A stretch of 64,000 bases of DNA from an uncultured Bacilli bacterium. GTDB lineage: Bacteria; Bacillota_I; Bacilli_A; RF39; UBA660. The stretch is from contig CAKOMY010000004.1 in NCBI GenBank assembly GCA_934096815.1, forward strand, positions 1 through 64,000, written 5' to 3'. Positions within the stretch are counted from its first letter, which is position 1. Every line of letters begins with the position of its first letter. Shown in pieces: positions 38,168-46,363 of this stretch. The translations under genes were made by a program, and so were the position numbers. The notes beneath the pieces were generated by a model. The model searched no databases and was not told the origin of the DNA. It saw only the letters and a program-made list of their open reading frames with translations.

Positions 38168-39596
38168 TTATAAAATAACTATTGGAATTGAGATGCATTG
38201 TGAGGTTTCTAAAACTAATAGTAAAGTATTTTCAAGTGCTAAGAATGGTTATTCTGATACTCCTAATATAAATGTTAGACCTGTTGATATGGCTTTTCCA
38301 GGAACTCTTCCTGTGGTAAATAAAAGATGTGTTGAAATGGGGCTTATGATGAGTAAGATTCTAAATTGTAAACAACCTGAATATTTATATTTTGAAAGAA
38401 AGAATTATTACTATCCTGATTTACCTAAAGGATATCAAATAACACAAAATACGATACCTGCTCCAATTGGATATGATGGATTTATTGATATTGAAAGAGC
38501 AGACGGAAGTATTTTTAAAGTTGGAATTGATAATATTCATTTAGAAGAAGATTCAGCTCAGATGACTCATGAAGAGAAGGCAAGTAAAATTAATTATAAT
38601 AGAGCAGGAGTACCTCTTTTAGAACTTGTTACAACACCTTGCTTTCATGATGTAAACGATGTTATTACTTTCTTAGAATATATGAGAAGTATTTATCAAT
38701 ATACAGAAATATCTGATGCTGATTCTAAAAAAGGACAAGTTAGATGTGATGTAAATATTTCTTTAAGTAATACGGATGAGCTTGGAACTAAAGTTGAGAT
38801 TAAAAATGTTAATTCATTTAGTGGAGTTAGGGATGCTATAAATTATGAAGTTCAAAGACAACTTGATTTAATTAAGAATGGCGAACAAGATAAAATTGAA
38901 CAAGAAACAAGAAGATTTGATGATGTAAGTTGTACAACAATTAGGATGCGTTCTAAAGTTGATGCGATTGACTATAAATATTTTGTAGAGCCTAATATTC
39001 CTAAAATTAAAATAAATGAAGAATGGAAAGAAAAAATATTTAAATCAATACCAGAACTTCCTTATGAACGTAAAAATAATTATATGACTGAATATAATTT
39101 ATCTAGTTATGATGCAAATATATTAGTTAAAGAAAAGAAAATTGCTTTATACTTTGAAGAATGTATTAAATTAGGAATTGATGCTAAAATAGCAGCTAAC
39201 TGGATTATTTCAACTATATTGGGATATATTTCTAAAGAAAATATTGAAATAGATGAATGTTTTGTAACGCCTAGTAGATTAAGTGTTATTATTAGCAATT
39301 TAAGTGAAAATAAAATATCTTCTAAACAAGCTAAAGAATTATTTAATTTATGCTTAGATAGAAGAGAAGAACCTGATAAAATAATTACTGATGAAGGAAT
39401 GGTTCAAATTTCTGATGATAGTGAATTAATTAAAATTGTTGATAATATTTTAGCAAACAGTCAGAAACAAATAGAAGATTATCATAATGGGAAAACAAAT
39501 TTATTTGGATTCTTTGTTGGACAAGTTATGAAAGAAACTAAAGGAAAAGCAAATCCGGTTAAAGTTAATGAAATATTAAAAGATAAATTAAAATAA
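38160..39596 (+). CDS. gatB: Asp/Glu-tRNA amidotransferase subunit B
   Basis: tRNA-binding kinase subunit, 478 aa. Family motifs: TIGIEMHCEVSKTNSK at the N terminus, YFERKNYYYPDLPKGYQITQ, LEEDSAQMTHE and the metal/ATP loop NYNRAGVPLLELVTTP. The C-terminal YqeY-like tail is present. Last gene of the T-box operon, followed by a terminator. With GatC and GatA it converts Glu-tRNA-Gln (and possibly Asp-tRNA-Asn) to the amidated form. Confidence 0.96.
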   Translation: MNDYKITIGIEMHCEVSKTNSKVFSSAKNGYSDTPNINVRPVDMAFPGTLPVVNKRCVEMGLMMSKILNCKQPEYLYFERKNYYYPDLPKGYQITQNTIPAPIGYDGFIDIERADGSIFKVGIDNIHLEEDSAQMTHEEKASKINYNRAGVPLLELVTTPCFHDVNDVITFLEYMRSIYQYTEISDADSKKGQVRCDVNISLSNTDELGTKVEIKNVNSFSGVRDAINYEVQRQLDLIKNGEQDKIEQETRRFDDVSCTTIRMRSKVDAIDYKYFVEPNIPKIKINEEWKEKIFKSIPELPYERKNNYMTEYNLSSYDANILVKEKKIALYFEECIKLGIDAKIAANWIISTILGYISKENIEIDECFVTPSRLSVIISNLSENKISSKQAKELFNLCLDRREEPDKIITDEGMVQISDDSELIKIVDNILANSQKQIEDYHNGKTNLFGFFVGQVMKETKGKANPVKVNEILKDKLK

Positions 39597-39597
39597 A

Positions 39598-39626
39598 AAT
39601 TATAGACTCACGATCTATAATTTTTT
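39598..39626. terminator. Terminator after gatB
   Basis: AATTATAGA/TCTATAATT perfect 9-bp stem, 7-base loop, six T. Placed between convergent genes and A-rich on the other side, so it may serve both. Confidence 0.8.
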
Positions 39627-40278
39627 ATAGTGATAAAGTTTTTATTTTTGCATCTTTAACTGATTTAATTTTTTCATGAATTTCATCTATTGATTGAGGA
39701 ATTAAGATATCTCTGATATCAGCACCATCATATGATTCAAATTGTTTTTCAAAATTATAAGCTGGTGTAATTAAATCTCTTCCAATAAATAATCCGATTG
39801 CATCTTTATATTCATAATGTTCTGTACAATAATATGGATCACGATGATATATTTTATCTTCGTATCTTTTTACATTGCAATCTAAAAAACGTATAAATTT
39901 ATAACTTATGTCTATGTCATATAAGTTATTATTCCAAATTGGGTGGTAAGAATGAATCTTTAATAATGTATGATCGTTAATTAGAAAGATCATGTCTTTA
40001 GCATCTTTTAAAACATTATGTTCTGCTTCAGTTAAATACAGTAATTCATTTTTAGTAAAACCTGAAAATAATTCTGCGATAGGTTTTTCATAACAATCCC
40101 AACTATGAGAATTTTCTTTGATGACTCTATTTGATTTTTCTAAATCATATCTTGCTTTTAATAATAATTTGTTATAAGTATTATATGTAGATATTAATCG
40201 ATATAGATCATAAAGTATATTTTCTTGTTCAATTCCTTTTTCAATTTCTAAATTTAAATTTGATAATGTGTTATTCAT
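39625..40278 (-). CDS. Unknown protein C1 (paralogue of next gene)
   Basis: 217 aa, soluble, helical N terminus (ENILYDLYRLISTYNTYNKLLL) then a beta-rich middle, ending with QSIDEIHEKIKSVKDAKIKTLSL. The same N-terminal (ISTYNVYKLLLA) and C-terminal (QSIDDISKKLKETRDIKVKTLKL) blocks occur in the neighbour C2, while the middle is only loosely similar. AGGAGG-type ribosome site upstream. Function unknown; no known domain seen. Confidence 0.65.
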   Translation of the reverse strand: MNNTLSNLNLEIEKGIEQENILYDLYRLISTYNTYNKLLLKARYDLEKSNRVIKENSHSWDCYEKPIAELFSGFTKNELLYLTEAEHNVLKDAKDMIFLINDHTLLKIHSYHPIWNNNLYDIDISYKFIRFLDCNVKRYEDKIYHRDPYYCTEHYEYKDAIGLFIGRDLITPAYNFEKQFESYDGADIRDILIPQSIDEIHEKIKSVKDAKIKTLSL

Positions 40279-40352
40279 ATATTTCCTCCTATTATTATTA
40301 TCTTTTTAAATCTTCTCTTGACATTATTAATATATCATGCTTAAACTGTTAG

Positions 40353-40374
40353 TACACTCTATGATGTGTAGAGT
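40353..40374. repeat. 22-bp palindromic repeat, copy 1
   Basis: Begins TACACTCTATGATGTG; the arms ACTCTA and TAGAGT pair. An identical 22-bp copy lies at 41091-41112. Both lie upstream of C-family genes (75 and 49 bases from the starts). Operator or transcript-end hairpin are both possible; on the plus strand a T run follows this copy. Confidence 0.65.
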
Positions 40375-40391
40375 GATGTTTTTTTATTAAT

Positions 40392-41042
40392 TTATAATTT
40401 TAACGTTTTAACTTTAATATCTCTTGTTTCTTTTAATTTTTTACTAATATCATCTATTGATTGAATTTTTAAAATATCATTAATATCAATATTATTATAA
40501 TACGGTAGTTTATCGTCTAATTCATATCCTGGTGTTATTATTATTTCATTATTATATAAATAATCCCACGGAGCAAATGTATTTATAATTTCATCGACAT
40601 TGTTGAATACATAATAACGTGGGCTTTCATTGATGGATTGATATTCAATATTTGTTGCTTTGTTATTGTTAATTTTTATAATTTCATATTCTAAATCAAT
40701 AACTTCTTTATAAATAGAAAAATTATGTTTAAAAGGATAAATTACTAAAAGGGTGTTACTATCTATTAAGAAAGATATAATTTTCTTAATAGAATTTGAT
40801 GAATTCAAATATAATAATTCGTTATCCTTAAATAATGAAAGTAATTCATAAACTTGTTTTTGATAACATTCTGGAGGGTAAAATTCAGTGTCTGGATAAA
40901 ATAGATGAAAATTATATTCTTTATTTTTACAATGTGCTAATAAAAGTTTATACACATTATAAGTTGATATAAATTTATACATTTCTTTAATTTGTTCTAC
41001 TTCTTTTACTCCTTCTAATAGTTCTAATTCTATATTATTCAT
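40392..41042 (-). CDS. Unknown protein C2 (paralogue of C1)
   Basis: 216 aa, colinear with C1. Conserved ends and a diverged centre (residues about 45-185), the same style of divergence as in the A family at 28.7-32.1 kb. ECYQKQVYELLSLF matches DCYEKPIAELFSGF in C1. No membrane segment or signal. AGGAGGC lies upstream of ATG. Function unknown. Confidence 0.65.
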   Translation of the reverse strand: MNNIELELLEGVKEVEQIKEMYKFISTYNVYKLLLAHCKNKEYNFHLFYPDTEFYPPECYQKQVYELLSLFKDNELLYLNSSNSIKKIISFLIDSNTLLVIYPFKHNFSIYKEVIDLEYEIIKINNNKATNIEYQSINESPRYYVFNNVDEIINTFAPWDYLYNNEIIITPGYELDDKLPYYNNIDINDILKIQSIDDISKKLKETRDIKVKTLKL

Positions 41043-41090
41043 TATAAATGCCTCCTATGTAATTAAATGGTAACATAGTATGTTTAATTG

Positions 41091-41112
41091 TACACTCTAT
41101 GATGTGTAGAGT
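41091..41112. repeat. 22-bp palindromic repeat, copy 2
   Basis: Identical to 40353-40374. It lies between the C2 start and the divergent promoter of the gene at 41249. Confidence 0.65.
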
Positions 41113-41188
41113 TTGTAATTATTTATATAAACGCTGTGCAGTAGATTGTTAGTGATGTGGGTATTTATACCAACATAGACAAAAATCA

Positions 41189-41217
41189 TTGCAAAAATAA
41201 GTTTTTTTGTATATAAT
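41189..41217 (+). promoter_or_regulatory. Promoter of the 41249 gene
   Basis: TTGCAA, 17 bp, TATAAT. Because the -10 ends at 41217, translation must begin downstream, which fixes the start at ATG 41249 after AGGAGGAA. Confidence 0.8.
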
Positions 41218-41248
41218 AACTATTATATTTTTAGGAGGAAATATTATT

Positions 41249-41884
41249 ATGAATGAATATAAAGGAGATTTGAATTTTGTATTATTTTACCCAGTTAGTA
41301 TATGCTTGATGGGGGAACAATTTAAATATTGTATTAAGGATAGTCTATCTTATCCATGTTTACTTGGTTTTATAACTGCTGAAAGTTTGGGATCCTACGA
41401 ATTAAAATGTTTTGAAGTTATTACCGGTAGAAAATTTGATATTATTGATATATATGATTTTGAAAATCCTTATTTTGTAGATGATATAAATACTTCTAAA
41501 GTTATGGAAAATCCAGCTTGTATATGCCGTTGGGTTAATAATTCATTAGAAAATTTACAATTAATTGAAAAATATATTGATGCTAAAGGAAATTTAAGTC
41601 AAAATGAAATAGCAAAATCTGATGATTTTTCTTATAGATTAAACCGTTTGCTTTCTAATCGACCTATAAAATATTCTACAAATGATGACACATTAGGGTT
41701 CTATGATACATTAAAAAATTATGAAGCATCTAAAGATTATTTACAAAAAATTGATATTGTAAATTTAAAAACAATTAAAGAAATTGAATATATTATGAGC
41801 GACAAAAATGAAAACTGTACTCTAACTGAAAAACATGATATTATTTTTCGACTAAAAAATAAACTTCCTCATACAAAATTATAA
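41249..41884 (+). CDS. Unknown protein in the second island
   Basis: 211 aa. No recognised family. N-terminal half contains several cysteines and short hydrophobic stretches (FVLFYPVSICLMGEQF, SYPCLLGFITAESL), the C-terminal half is helical and charged. Not obviously related to C1/C2, although it is divergent from C2 and shares the upstream region with it. The start is fixed by the promoter and by AGGAGGAA at 8-nt spacing. Function unknown. Confidence 0.65.
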   Translation: MNEYKGDLNFVLFYPVSICLMGEQFKYCIKDSLSYPCLLGFITAESLGSYELKCFEVITGRKFDIIDIYDFENPYFVDDINTSKVMENPACICRWVNNSLENLQLIEKYIDAKGNLSQNEIAKSDDFSYRLNRLLSNRPIKYSTNDDTLGFYDTLKNYEASKDYLQKIDIVNLKTIKEIEYIMSDKNENCTLTEKHDIIFRLKNKLPHTKL

Positions 41885-42080
41885 AAAATAAATAATAAAA
41901 AAATTATACATAAAAGTGGATTTATTATTGCCCCGATTGTAAATATACAAATATTGGTTTAAATTTGCTAAACTTGTTTAATGAATAGAATTTATCAAAA
42001 AAATTAAAGTAGGAAACTATTTTGATTTTTTTTATTTTATTTTTATGTTATACTTTTTATAGAATAGAAGGTAGATTAAA

Positions 42081-43844
42081 GTGTTTGGAAAAATTAAATT
42101 TATAAGTGATAATATTGTTATTGTTGCAATTAATAAAGATGCAGGTGTAATTCAAAATTTAATGAATTTACATGTTGTGTTTGAAAATGATAGTACTAAA
42201 CTTTTAGGTGAGGTAAAAAATATAGATGAAGAATCTATTAAAATTGAATTACTTGGTGAATTTGTTGGAACTAGGTTTATTGCTGGTACAATAAAAAAAC
42301 CAACTTTAAATAGTACAATAAGAGTAATTAATAATGAAGAATTAGATATTATTATGGGTAAAGAAGATGAAAAGAGTTTATATATTGGTAAGAGTCCCAT
42401 ATATGAAAATCGTAAGATATATGCTGGTATAAATGATTTATTTTCTAACCATATGGCTATATTTGGTAACTCTGGATCTGGTAAATCATGTTCAGTATCA
42501 AGAATAATCCAAAATATATTTTTAAATCCAAAAATTTTAACTTATAATGCGAATTTGTTTATCTTTGATGCTTATGGAGAATATAAAAATGCGTTTAAAA
42601 ATATTAATCAAATAAATCCAAATTATCAATATAAGTTTATTACGACTAATCCTGCTGAACAGGGTGATGAATTACTACAAATTCCTGTTTATTTACTTTC
42701 TAATGATGATTTAGCGTTACTTTTAAATGCTGAAAATCACAGTCAATTAACAATTATAGAAAGAGCTAGTAAACTTGCTAAAATATTTAGTGAAAATAAT
42801 GATAATGTTAATAAACTTAAAAATCATTTAATTGCATCAGCTATCCAAAGTGTATTATTTTCTAATCAAAATGCTGCTGGCAAAAAGAATGATATATTCC
42901 AAATATTAGCTTCTTGTTCTACTAATGAATTTAATGTTAATGCGGAACTTAAAGGAATTGGTTATACAAGAAGGTTTGCAAATTGTTTTCAAATTGATAA
43001 TAAAGGTGAATTTGGTGAAAGTGTATTAATTAATGAATATTTAGCTAATTTTATTAAGCCCGATTTAGAGAGTCAAATTGAGGTTAATGATAATGCCTTT
43101 TATAATTTAAAAGATTTTGCTAAAGCATTAGATTTTGCTTTAATAGGTGAAGGATTCTTAAACAATAGAATTATGCAAGATTCAGCAATAATTTTAAAGG
43201 TAAGATTAAATTCAATTATAAATAGTAAAAATGGTAAATATTTTGAATTTGATAAATATATATCACTAGAACAATATATTTCTAAATTAATTGTTTTAAA
43301 TTCAAGAAGAAGTCAAATTATTAATATTAATTTAGAAGATATAGATGATGCTCTTGCTAAAGTTATAGTTAAAATTATTTCTAAAATGATTTTTGATTTT
43401 GCTAAGAAGAGAAAAGTTAGAGCTTCTATACCGTTCCATTTGATATTAGAAGAAGCACATAGATATGTTCAAAACGATAATGATAAGTTCTTATTAGGAT
43501 ATAATATATTTGAAAGAATTGCTAAAGAAGGACGTAAATATGGAGTTATTATTGATTTAATTAGTCAAAGACCTGTTGATATATCTGAAACAGTTGTTGC
43601 TCAGATGAGTAATTTCTTAGTTCTTAAAATGACACATCCTAAGGATTTAGAATATATTGAAAAGATGCTTCCTAATGTATCTAGCGATATAATTGAAAAA
43701 CTTAATTCGTTACAAGCTGGTACTTTAGTATCATTTGGTAATGCGTTTAAAATACCATTATTAATTAAAATGGATTTACCTGATCCACTTCCATATTCAG
43801 CTAACTGCGATGTACTTGAAAGATGGAAAGCAAGTGGAAATTAA
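42081..43844 (+). CDS. HerA/DUF87-type ATPase
   Basis: 587 aa. A small N-terminal beta-barrel (HAS-barrel style, residues 1-90) precedes a FtsK/HerA-superfamily ATPase: P-loop GNSGSGKSCS at 129-138, Walker B HLILEEAHRYV, then AKEGRKYGVIIDLISQRP with the arginine/glutamine motifs of HerA. HerA proteins are hexameric DNA translocases, working with NurA nucleases in archaea and with SIR2 or other effectors in some bacterial defence systems. No nurA-like or defence partner is adjacent here. GTG start after AGAAGG. It may be a housekeeping translocase. Confidence 0.8.
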   Translation: MFGKIKFISDNIVIVAINKDAGVIQNLMNLHVVFENDSTKLLGEVKNIDEESIKIELLGEFVGTRFIAGTIKKPTLNSTIRVINNEELDIIMGKEDEKSLYIGKSPIYENRKIYAGINDLFSNHMAIFGNSGSGKSCSVSRIIQNIFLNPKILTYNANLFIFDAYGEYKNAFKNINQINPNYQYKFITTNPAEQGDELLQIPVYLLSNDDLALLLNAENHSQLTIIERASKLAKIFSENNDNVNKLKNHLIASAIQSVLFSNQNAAGKKNDIFQILASCSTNEFNVNAELKGIGYTRRFANCFQIDNKGEFGESVLINEYLANFIKPDLESQIEVNDNAFYNLKDFAKALDFALIGEGFLNNRIMQDSAIILKVRLNSIINSKNGKYFEFDKYISLEQYISKLIVLNSRRSQIININLEDIDDALAKVIVKIISKMIFDFAKKRKVRASIPFHLILEEAHRYVQNDNDKFLLGYNIFERIAKEGRKYGVIIDLISQRPVDISETVVAQMSNFLVLKMTHPKDLEYIEKMLPNVSSDIIEKLNSLQAGTLVSFGNAFKIPLLIKMDLPDPLPYSANCDVLERWKASGN

Positions 43845-43938
43845 TATATAAATTGATTTATCTCTTTTTTAGTACATTTATATCATTGTTTTTTAATCAA
43901 TTTAAATATATAATATTTTTAATGAATGGATTGATAAT

Positions 43939-44061
43939 ATGATAGAAAAATCTAAAATTTGTACTTTAAGCATAGAAGAATTAGAAGATATGAAAAAAGC
44001 GGAAGTAGAAAATCAAATTGAATTGTACAATAAAGCGGAAGAAGAGATTATATTTCGATAA
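43939..44061 (+). CDS. Possible 40-aa small protein upstream of the Nudix gene
   Basis: ATG 43939 to TAA 44061: a charged, helical 40-residue peptide (MIEKSKICTLSIEELEDMKK...). No clear ribosome site, but a TATAAT lies at 43911-43916 and the stop is 22 bases before the Nudix start. It could be a leader peptide or a small helical protein; it could also be chance. Confidence 0.4.
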   Translation: MIEKSKICTLSIEELEDMKKAEVENQIELYNKAEEEIIFR

Positions 44062-44083
44062 ATTTTATATTAGGAGGATTGTT

Positions 44084-44620
44084 ATGGAAGAAAAAATTGA
44101 CGTTTTAAATGAATTAGGAGAATTTACGGGAGAAGTTGCTACTAGAGATGAATGTCATAAAAAAGGACTATGGCATAGAGCCGTATATGCTTTTATTATA
44201 GATGATAAAGGAAACATATTATTGCAAAAAAGGAGCAACAATAAAAAGTTATGGCCTAATATGTGGGATGTAACTGTTGGAGGACATGTTGATGCAGGGG
44301 AATTTGGAAGACAAGCGCTAATAAGAGAAGTAAAAGAAGAACTAGGGATTTCAATTAATGATGATGATATTAAATATCTAGTTGGTTCTACATCAATAAA
44401 TGAACAAGGAAATATTATAAATAAACACTATAATGAATGTTATTTAATTACAAAAAATATTGATATTTCAGATATAAAGATACAAAAAGAAGAAGTATCA
44501 GAGGTAAGATATTTTTCAAAAGATGAATTATTAAAAAGAATTTCAAATAATTATGAAGATTTGGCAGAAAAAACAGGACCATGGAATTTTCTAAAGAAAA
44601 TCTTAGAGAAATATGTGTAA
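44084..44620 (+). CDS. Nudix hydrolase (IDI/YfcD-like)
   Basis: 178 aa. Complete Nudix box: GGHVDAGEFGRQALIREVKE, continued by ELGI, matching GX5EX7REUXEEXGU. The N terminus (KIDVLNELGEFTGEVATRDECHKKGLWHRAV) is the IPP-isomerase-like/YfcD subgroup rather than MutT. ATG 44084 has TAGGAGG at ideal distance, which rules out the longer upstream frame. Substrate unknown; hydrolysis of a nucleoside-diphosphate-linked compound is expected. Confidence 0.88.
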   Translation: MEEKIDVLNELGEFTGEVATRDECHKKGLWHRAVYAFIIDDKGNILLQKRSNNKKLWPNMWDVTVGGHVDAGEFGRQALIREVKEELGISINDDDIKYLVGSTSINEQGNIINKHYNECYLITKNIDISDIKIQKEEVSEVRYFSKDELLKRISNNYEDLAEKTGPWNFLKKILEKYV

Positions 44621-44744
44621 TTAGGTAGATTTATTGATTTTTAAATAAAAATATGATAAAAAATTAAAAGCTTATAAAGCAGATTAAGTAGCAAAGGTCA
44701 GACTATTTAATAACTTAACTAAATAATTTTAGGAGGAATAACCT

Positions 44745-45299
44745 ATGTTCATAAAGAATAAGTTGGAGAGTATGAAGAAAATAAGCGAACTTAGCCTAAA
44801 CAAATTTCCAGAGCAATTATTCAAAGCAGGTGAACAAGAAAAAGTTAGAGAATTTTTAACGTGTTATCCTGCTCGATACTATGCAATTCGGGACAAATCA
44901 AAAGCATGTGGCATTTTTAAATTAAAAGTTGCCGCAAAAGATGTTTTGGCAGAGATAAATGATTACGATTTATTCACTATTAATGTGAGTTCAGCAAATT
45001 ATATAGATAATCAATTGTTAGTGGGAGAAATACAAATCTTATCAAATGGAGAAGTTTATGCAACATTGTCTGTAGATCCAACTGCATCTGTAAGAGATGC
45101 TTTGAGAAATCCTACATTCAATTTGAAAACAGACATATTTGATAAAAAATTAAATAAAATCCCACACTTTGATTTAATTTATGAATACATCATAACTCAT
45201 AATTTGCAAAATGTAATTGTTGAATTTGCTTTGTTTGACAAAAAAGTAGGCATAAGAAAAGAAAGAATTATAGTCTACGAATTAAGAACACATTATTAA
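44745..45299 (+). CDS. Unknown conserved-looking protein, possibly acquired
   Basis: 184 aa. No known motif or membrane segment. An all-helical start (KISELSLNKFPEQLF, then YPARYYAIRDKSKACGIFKLKV) precedes a beta-rich centre. Codon use is visibly less A/T-biased than its neighbours (for instance more GCA, TTG and CCA). AGGTCAGA just upstream (44696) and TCTGACCT just downstream (45302) are perfect 8-bp complements. AGGAGGAAT precedes ATG and a terminator follows. I do not recognise the family. Confidence 0.6.
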   Translation: MFIKNKLESMKKISELSLNKFPEQLFKAGEQEKVREFLTCYPARYYAIRDKSKACGIFKLKVAAKDVLAEINDYDLFTINVSSANYIDNQLLVGEIQILSNGEVYATLSVDPTASVRDALRNPTFNLKTDIFDKKLNKIPHFDLIYEYIITHNLQNVIVEFALFDKKVGIRKERIIVYELRTHY

Positions 45300-45310
45300 A
45301 TTCTGACCTA

Positions 45311-45344
45311 GGAGCATTTAGTTAAAAATGGATGCTTCTTTTTT
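45311..45344 (+). terminator. Terminator after the 44745 gene
   Basis: GGAGCAT/ATGCTTC 7-bp stem (one G-U) with a 14-base loop, followed by six T. Confidence 0.65.
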
Positions 45345-45437
45345 ATTTTTTAAAATTTTAAAATTATAAAACAAATAAAATAAATACACTCTTTTAGTAT
45401 ATTTTTCGCGATTTAGTGTAAATTGATTATAATCTAA

Positions 45438-45466
45438 TTGTTAAATATAAAAACTTTTGATATAAT
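45438..45466 (+). promoter_or_regulatory. Promoter of 6S RNA
   Basis: TTGTTA, 17 bp, TATAAT. The predicted start is 6-8 bases downstream, exactly where the closing stem of the RNA begins. Confidence 0.75.
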
Positions 45467-45472
45467 TAAATT

Positions 45473-45640
45473 ACCTAATAGATGTCGATTTACATAAAAC
45501 CGACTATGTGTGATGTAAGGGAATCTAATTAAAGGATGGTGTTGAATGCTAGCTCAAAGAGTTAGAATCCTAAAGTTCTTTATGTGATGCCCACCTGCGA
45601 GAATGCGGGATTTTATCACAATTGATGTCTAGTTAGGTTT
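45473..45640 (+). ncRNA. ssrS: 6S RNA
   Basis: About 168-nt rod-like RNA that binds vegetative RNA polymerase as a promoter mimic. The ends pair over about 17 bp (ACCTAATAGATGTCGATT with AATTGATGTCTAGTTAGGT). The tip is the hairpin CTAGCTC-AAA-GAGTTAG (45549-45565), extended by AGGAT/ATCCT. An interior hairpin CCTGC-GAGAAT-GCGGG lies on the 3' side, leaving a large central bubble. The 3' end runs into TTTTTATTTT. It has its own consensus promoter and lies directly before tcdA, as the 6S-1 gene does in B. subtilis. Identified by structure and synteny, not by covariance search. Confidence 0.82.
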
Positions 45641-45658
45641 TTATTTTGGAGGGATAAT

Positions 45659-46327
45659 ATGTTTGATAGATTAATAGCGTTATTTGGACAAGATCGCTTT
45701 ACTAAGTTAGAAAAAGCAAGAGTGTTAGTTGTTGGACTTGGTGGGGTAGGAGGATATGCGTTAGAGGCATTAGTTAGATCTGGTGTTAAAAACATAACTA
45801 TTGTTGATGGGGATGTTGTTGAAGAATCTAATTTAAATAGACAGATTATTTCCAATAATAAAAATATTGGAATATCTAAATGTGAAGCAGCAGCTGAAAG
45901 AGCTTTGAGTATTAATAAAAACGCTAATATTTCAATAATATATAAGTTTATAACTGAGGATAATTTTAATGATTTATTAGTTAATAAATATGATTATGTT
46001 ATTGATGCTTGTGATGATGTTAAAGTTAAATTATTACTTATGAAAAATGCTAATAAATATAAATTAGTTTCAAGTATGGGAACAGCAAACAAGACTGATC
46101 CATCTAAATTATCAATTACTACTCTTGATAAAACTAGTGGAGATCCACTTGCGAAAATATTAAGAAAGAAAGTTAAAGAAAATCGTATTAGAACTAAATT
46201 TAAAGTTGTTTCTTCTACTGAAGTTCCAACTAAGAATAAAGACAAAGTGCTTGGCACTGTATGCTATATGCCAGGTGTTGCCGGATTATTATGTGCAAGT
46301 TATGTAATTAATGATATAACAAAATAA
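45659..46327 (+). CDS. tcdA: tRNA threonylcarbamoyladenosine dehydratase (TcdA/YrvM)
   Basis: ThiF/E1-like enzyme that cyclises t6A37 to ct6A in tRNA. 222 aa. ATP-binding VLVVGLGGVGGYALEALVRS (residues 23-42), then VDGDVVEESNLNRQI and DACDDVKVK. The C terminus (LGTVCYMPGVAGLLCASYV) is the TcdA-specific membrane-proximal part. GGAGGGATAAT precedes ATG. Neighbours 6S RNA and rarA match B. subtilis. Confidence 0.92.
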   Translation: MFDRLIALFGQDRFTKLEKARVLVVGLGGVGGYALEALVRSGVKNITIVDGDVVEESNLNRQIISNNKNIGISKCEAAAERALSINKNANISIIYKFITEDNFNDLLVNKYDYVIDACDDVKVKLLLMKNANKYKLVSSMGTANKTDPSKLSITTLDKTSGDPLAKILRKKVKENRIRTKFKVVSSTEVPTKNKDKVLGTVCYMPGVAGLLCASYVINDITK

Positions 46328-46328
46328 A

Positions 46329-46353
46329 AATATTAGATTTATCGTCTAATATT
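46329..46353. terminator. Bidirectional terminator between tcdA and rarA
   Basis: AATATTAGA/TCTAATATT perfect 9-bp stem with a 7-base loop, T-rich on the right and A-rich on the left, between convergent genes. Confidence 0.8.
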
Positions 46354-46363
46354 TTATTATGGG

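Noticed and set aside
40353..41112. CRISPR array made of the 22-bp palindromes
   Set aside because: Only two copies, more than 700 bases apart with a gene between them, and no cas genes.
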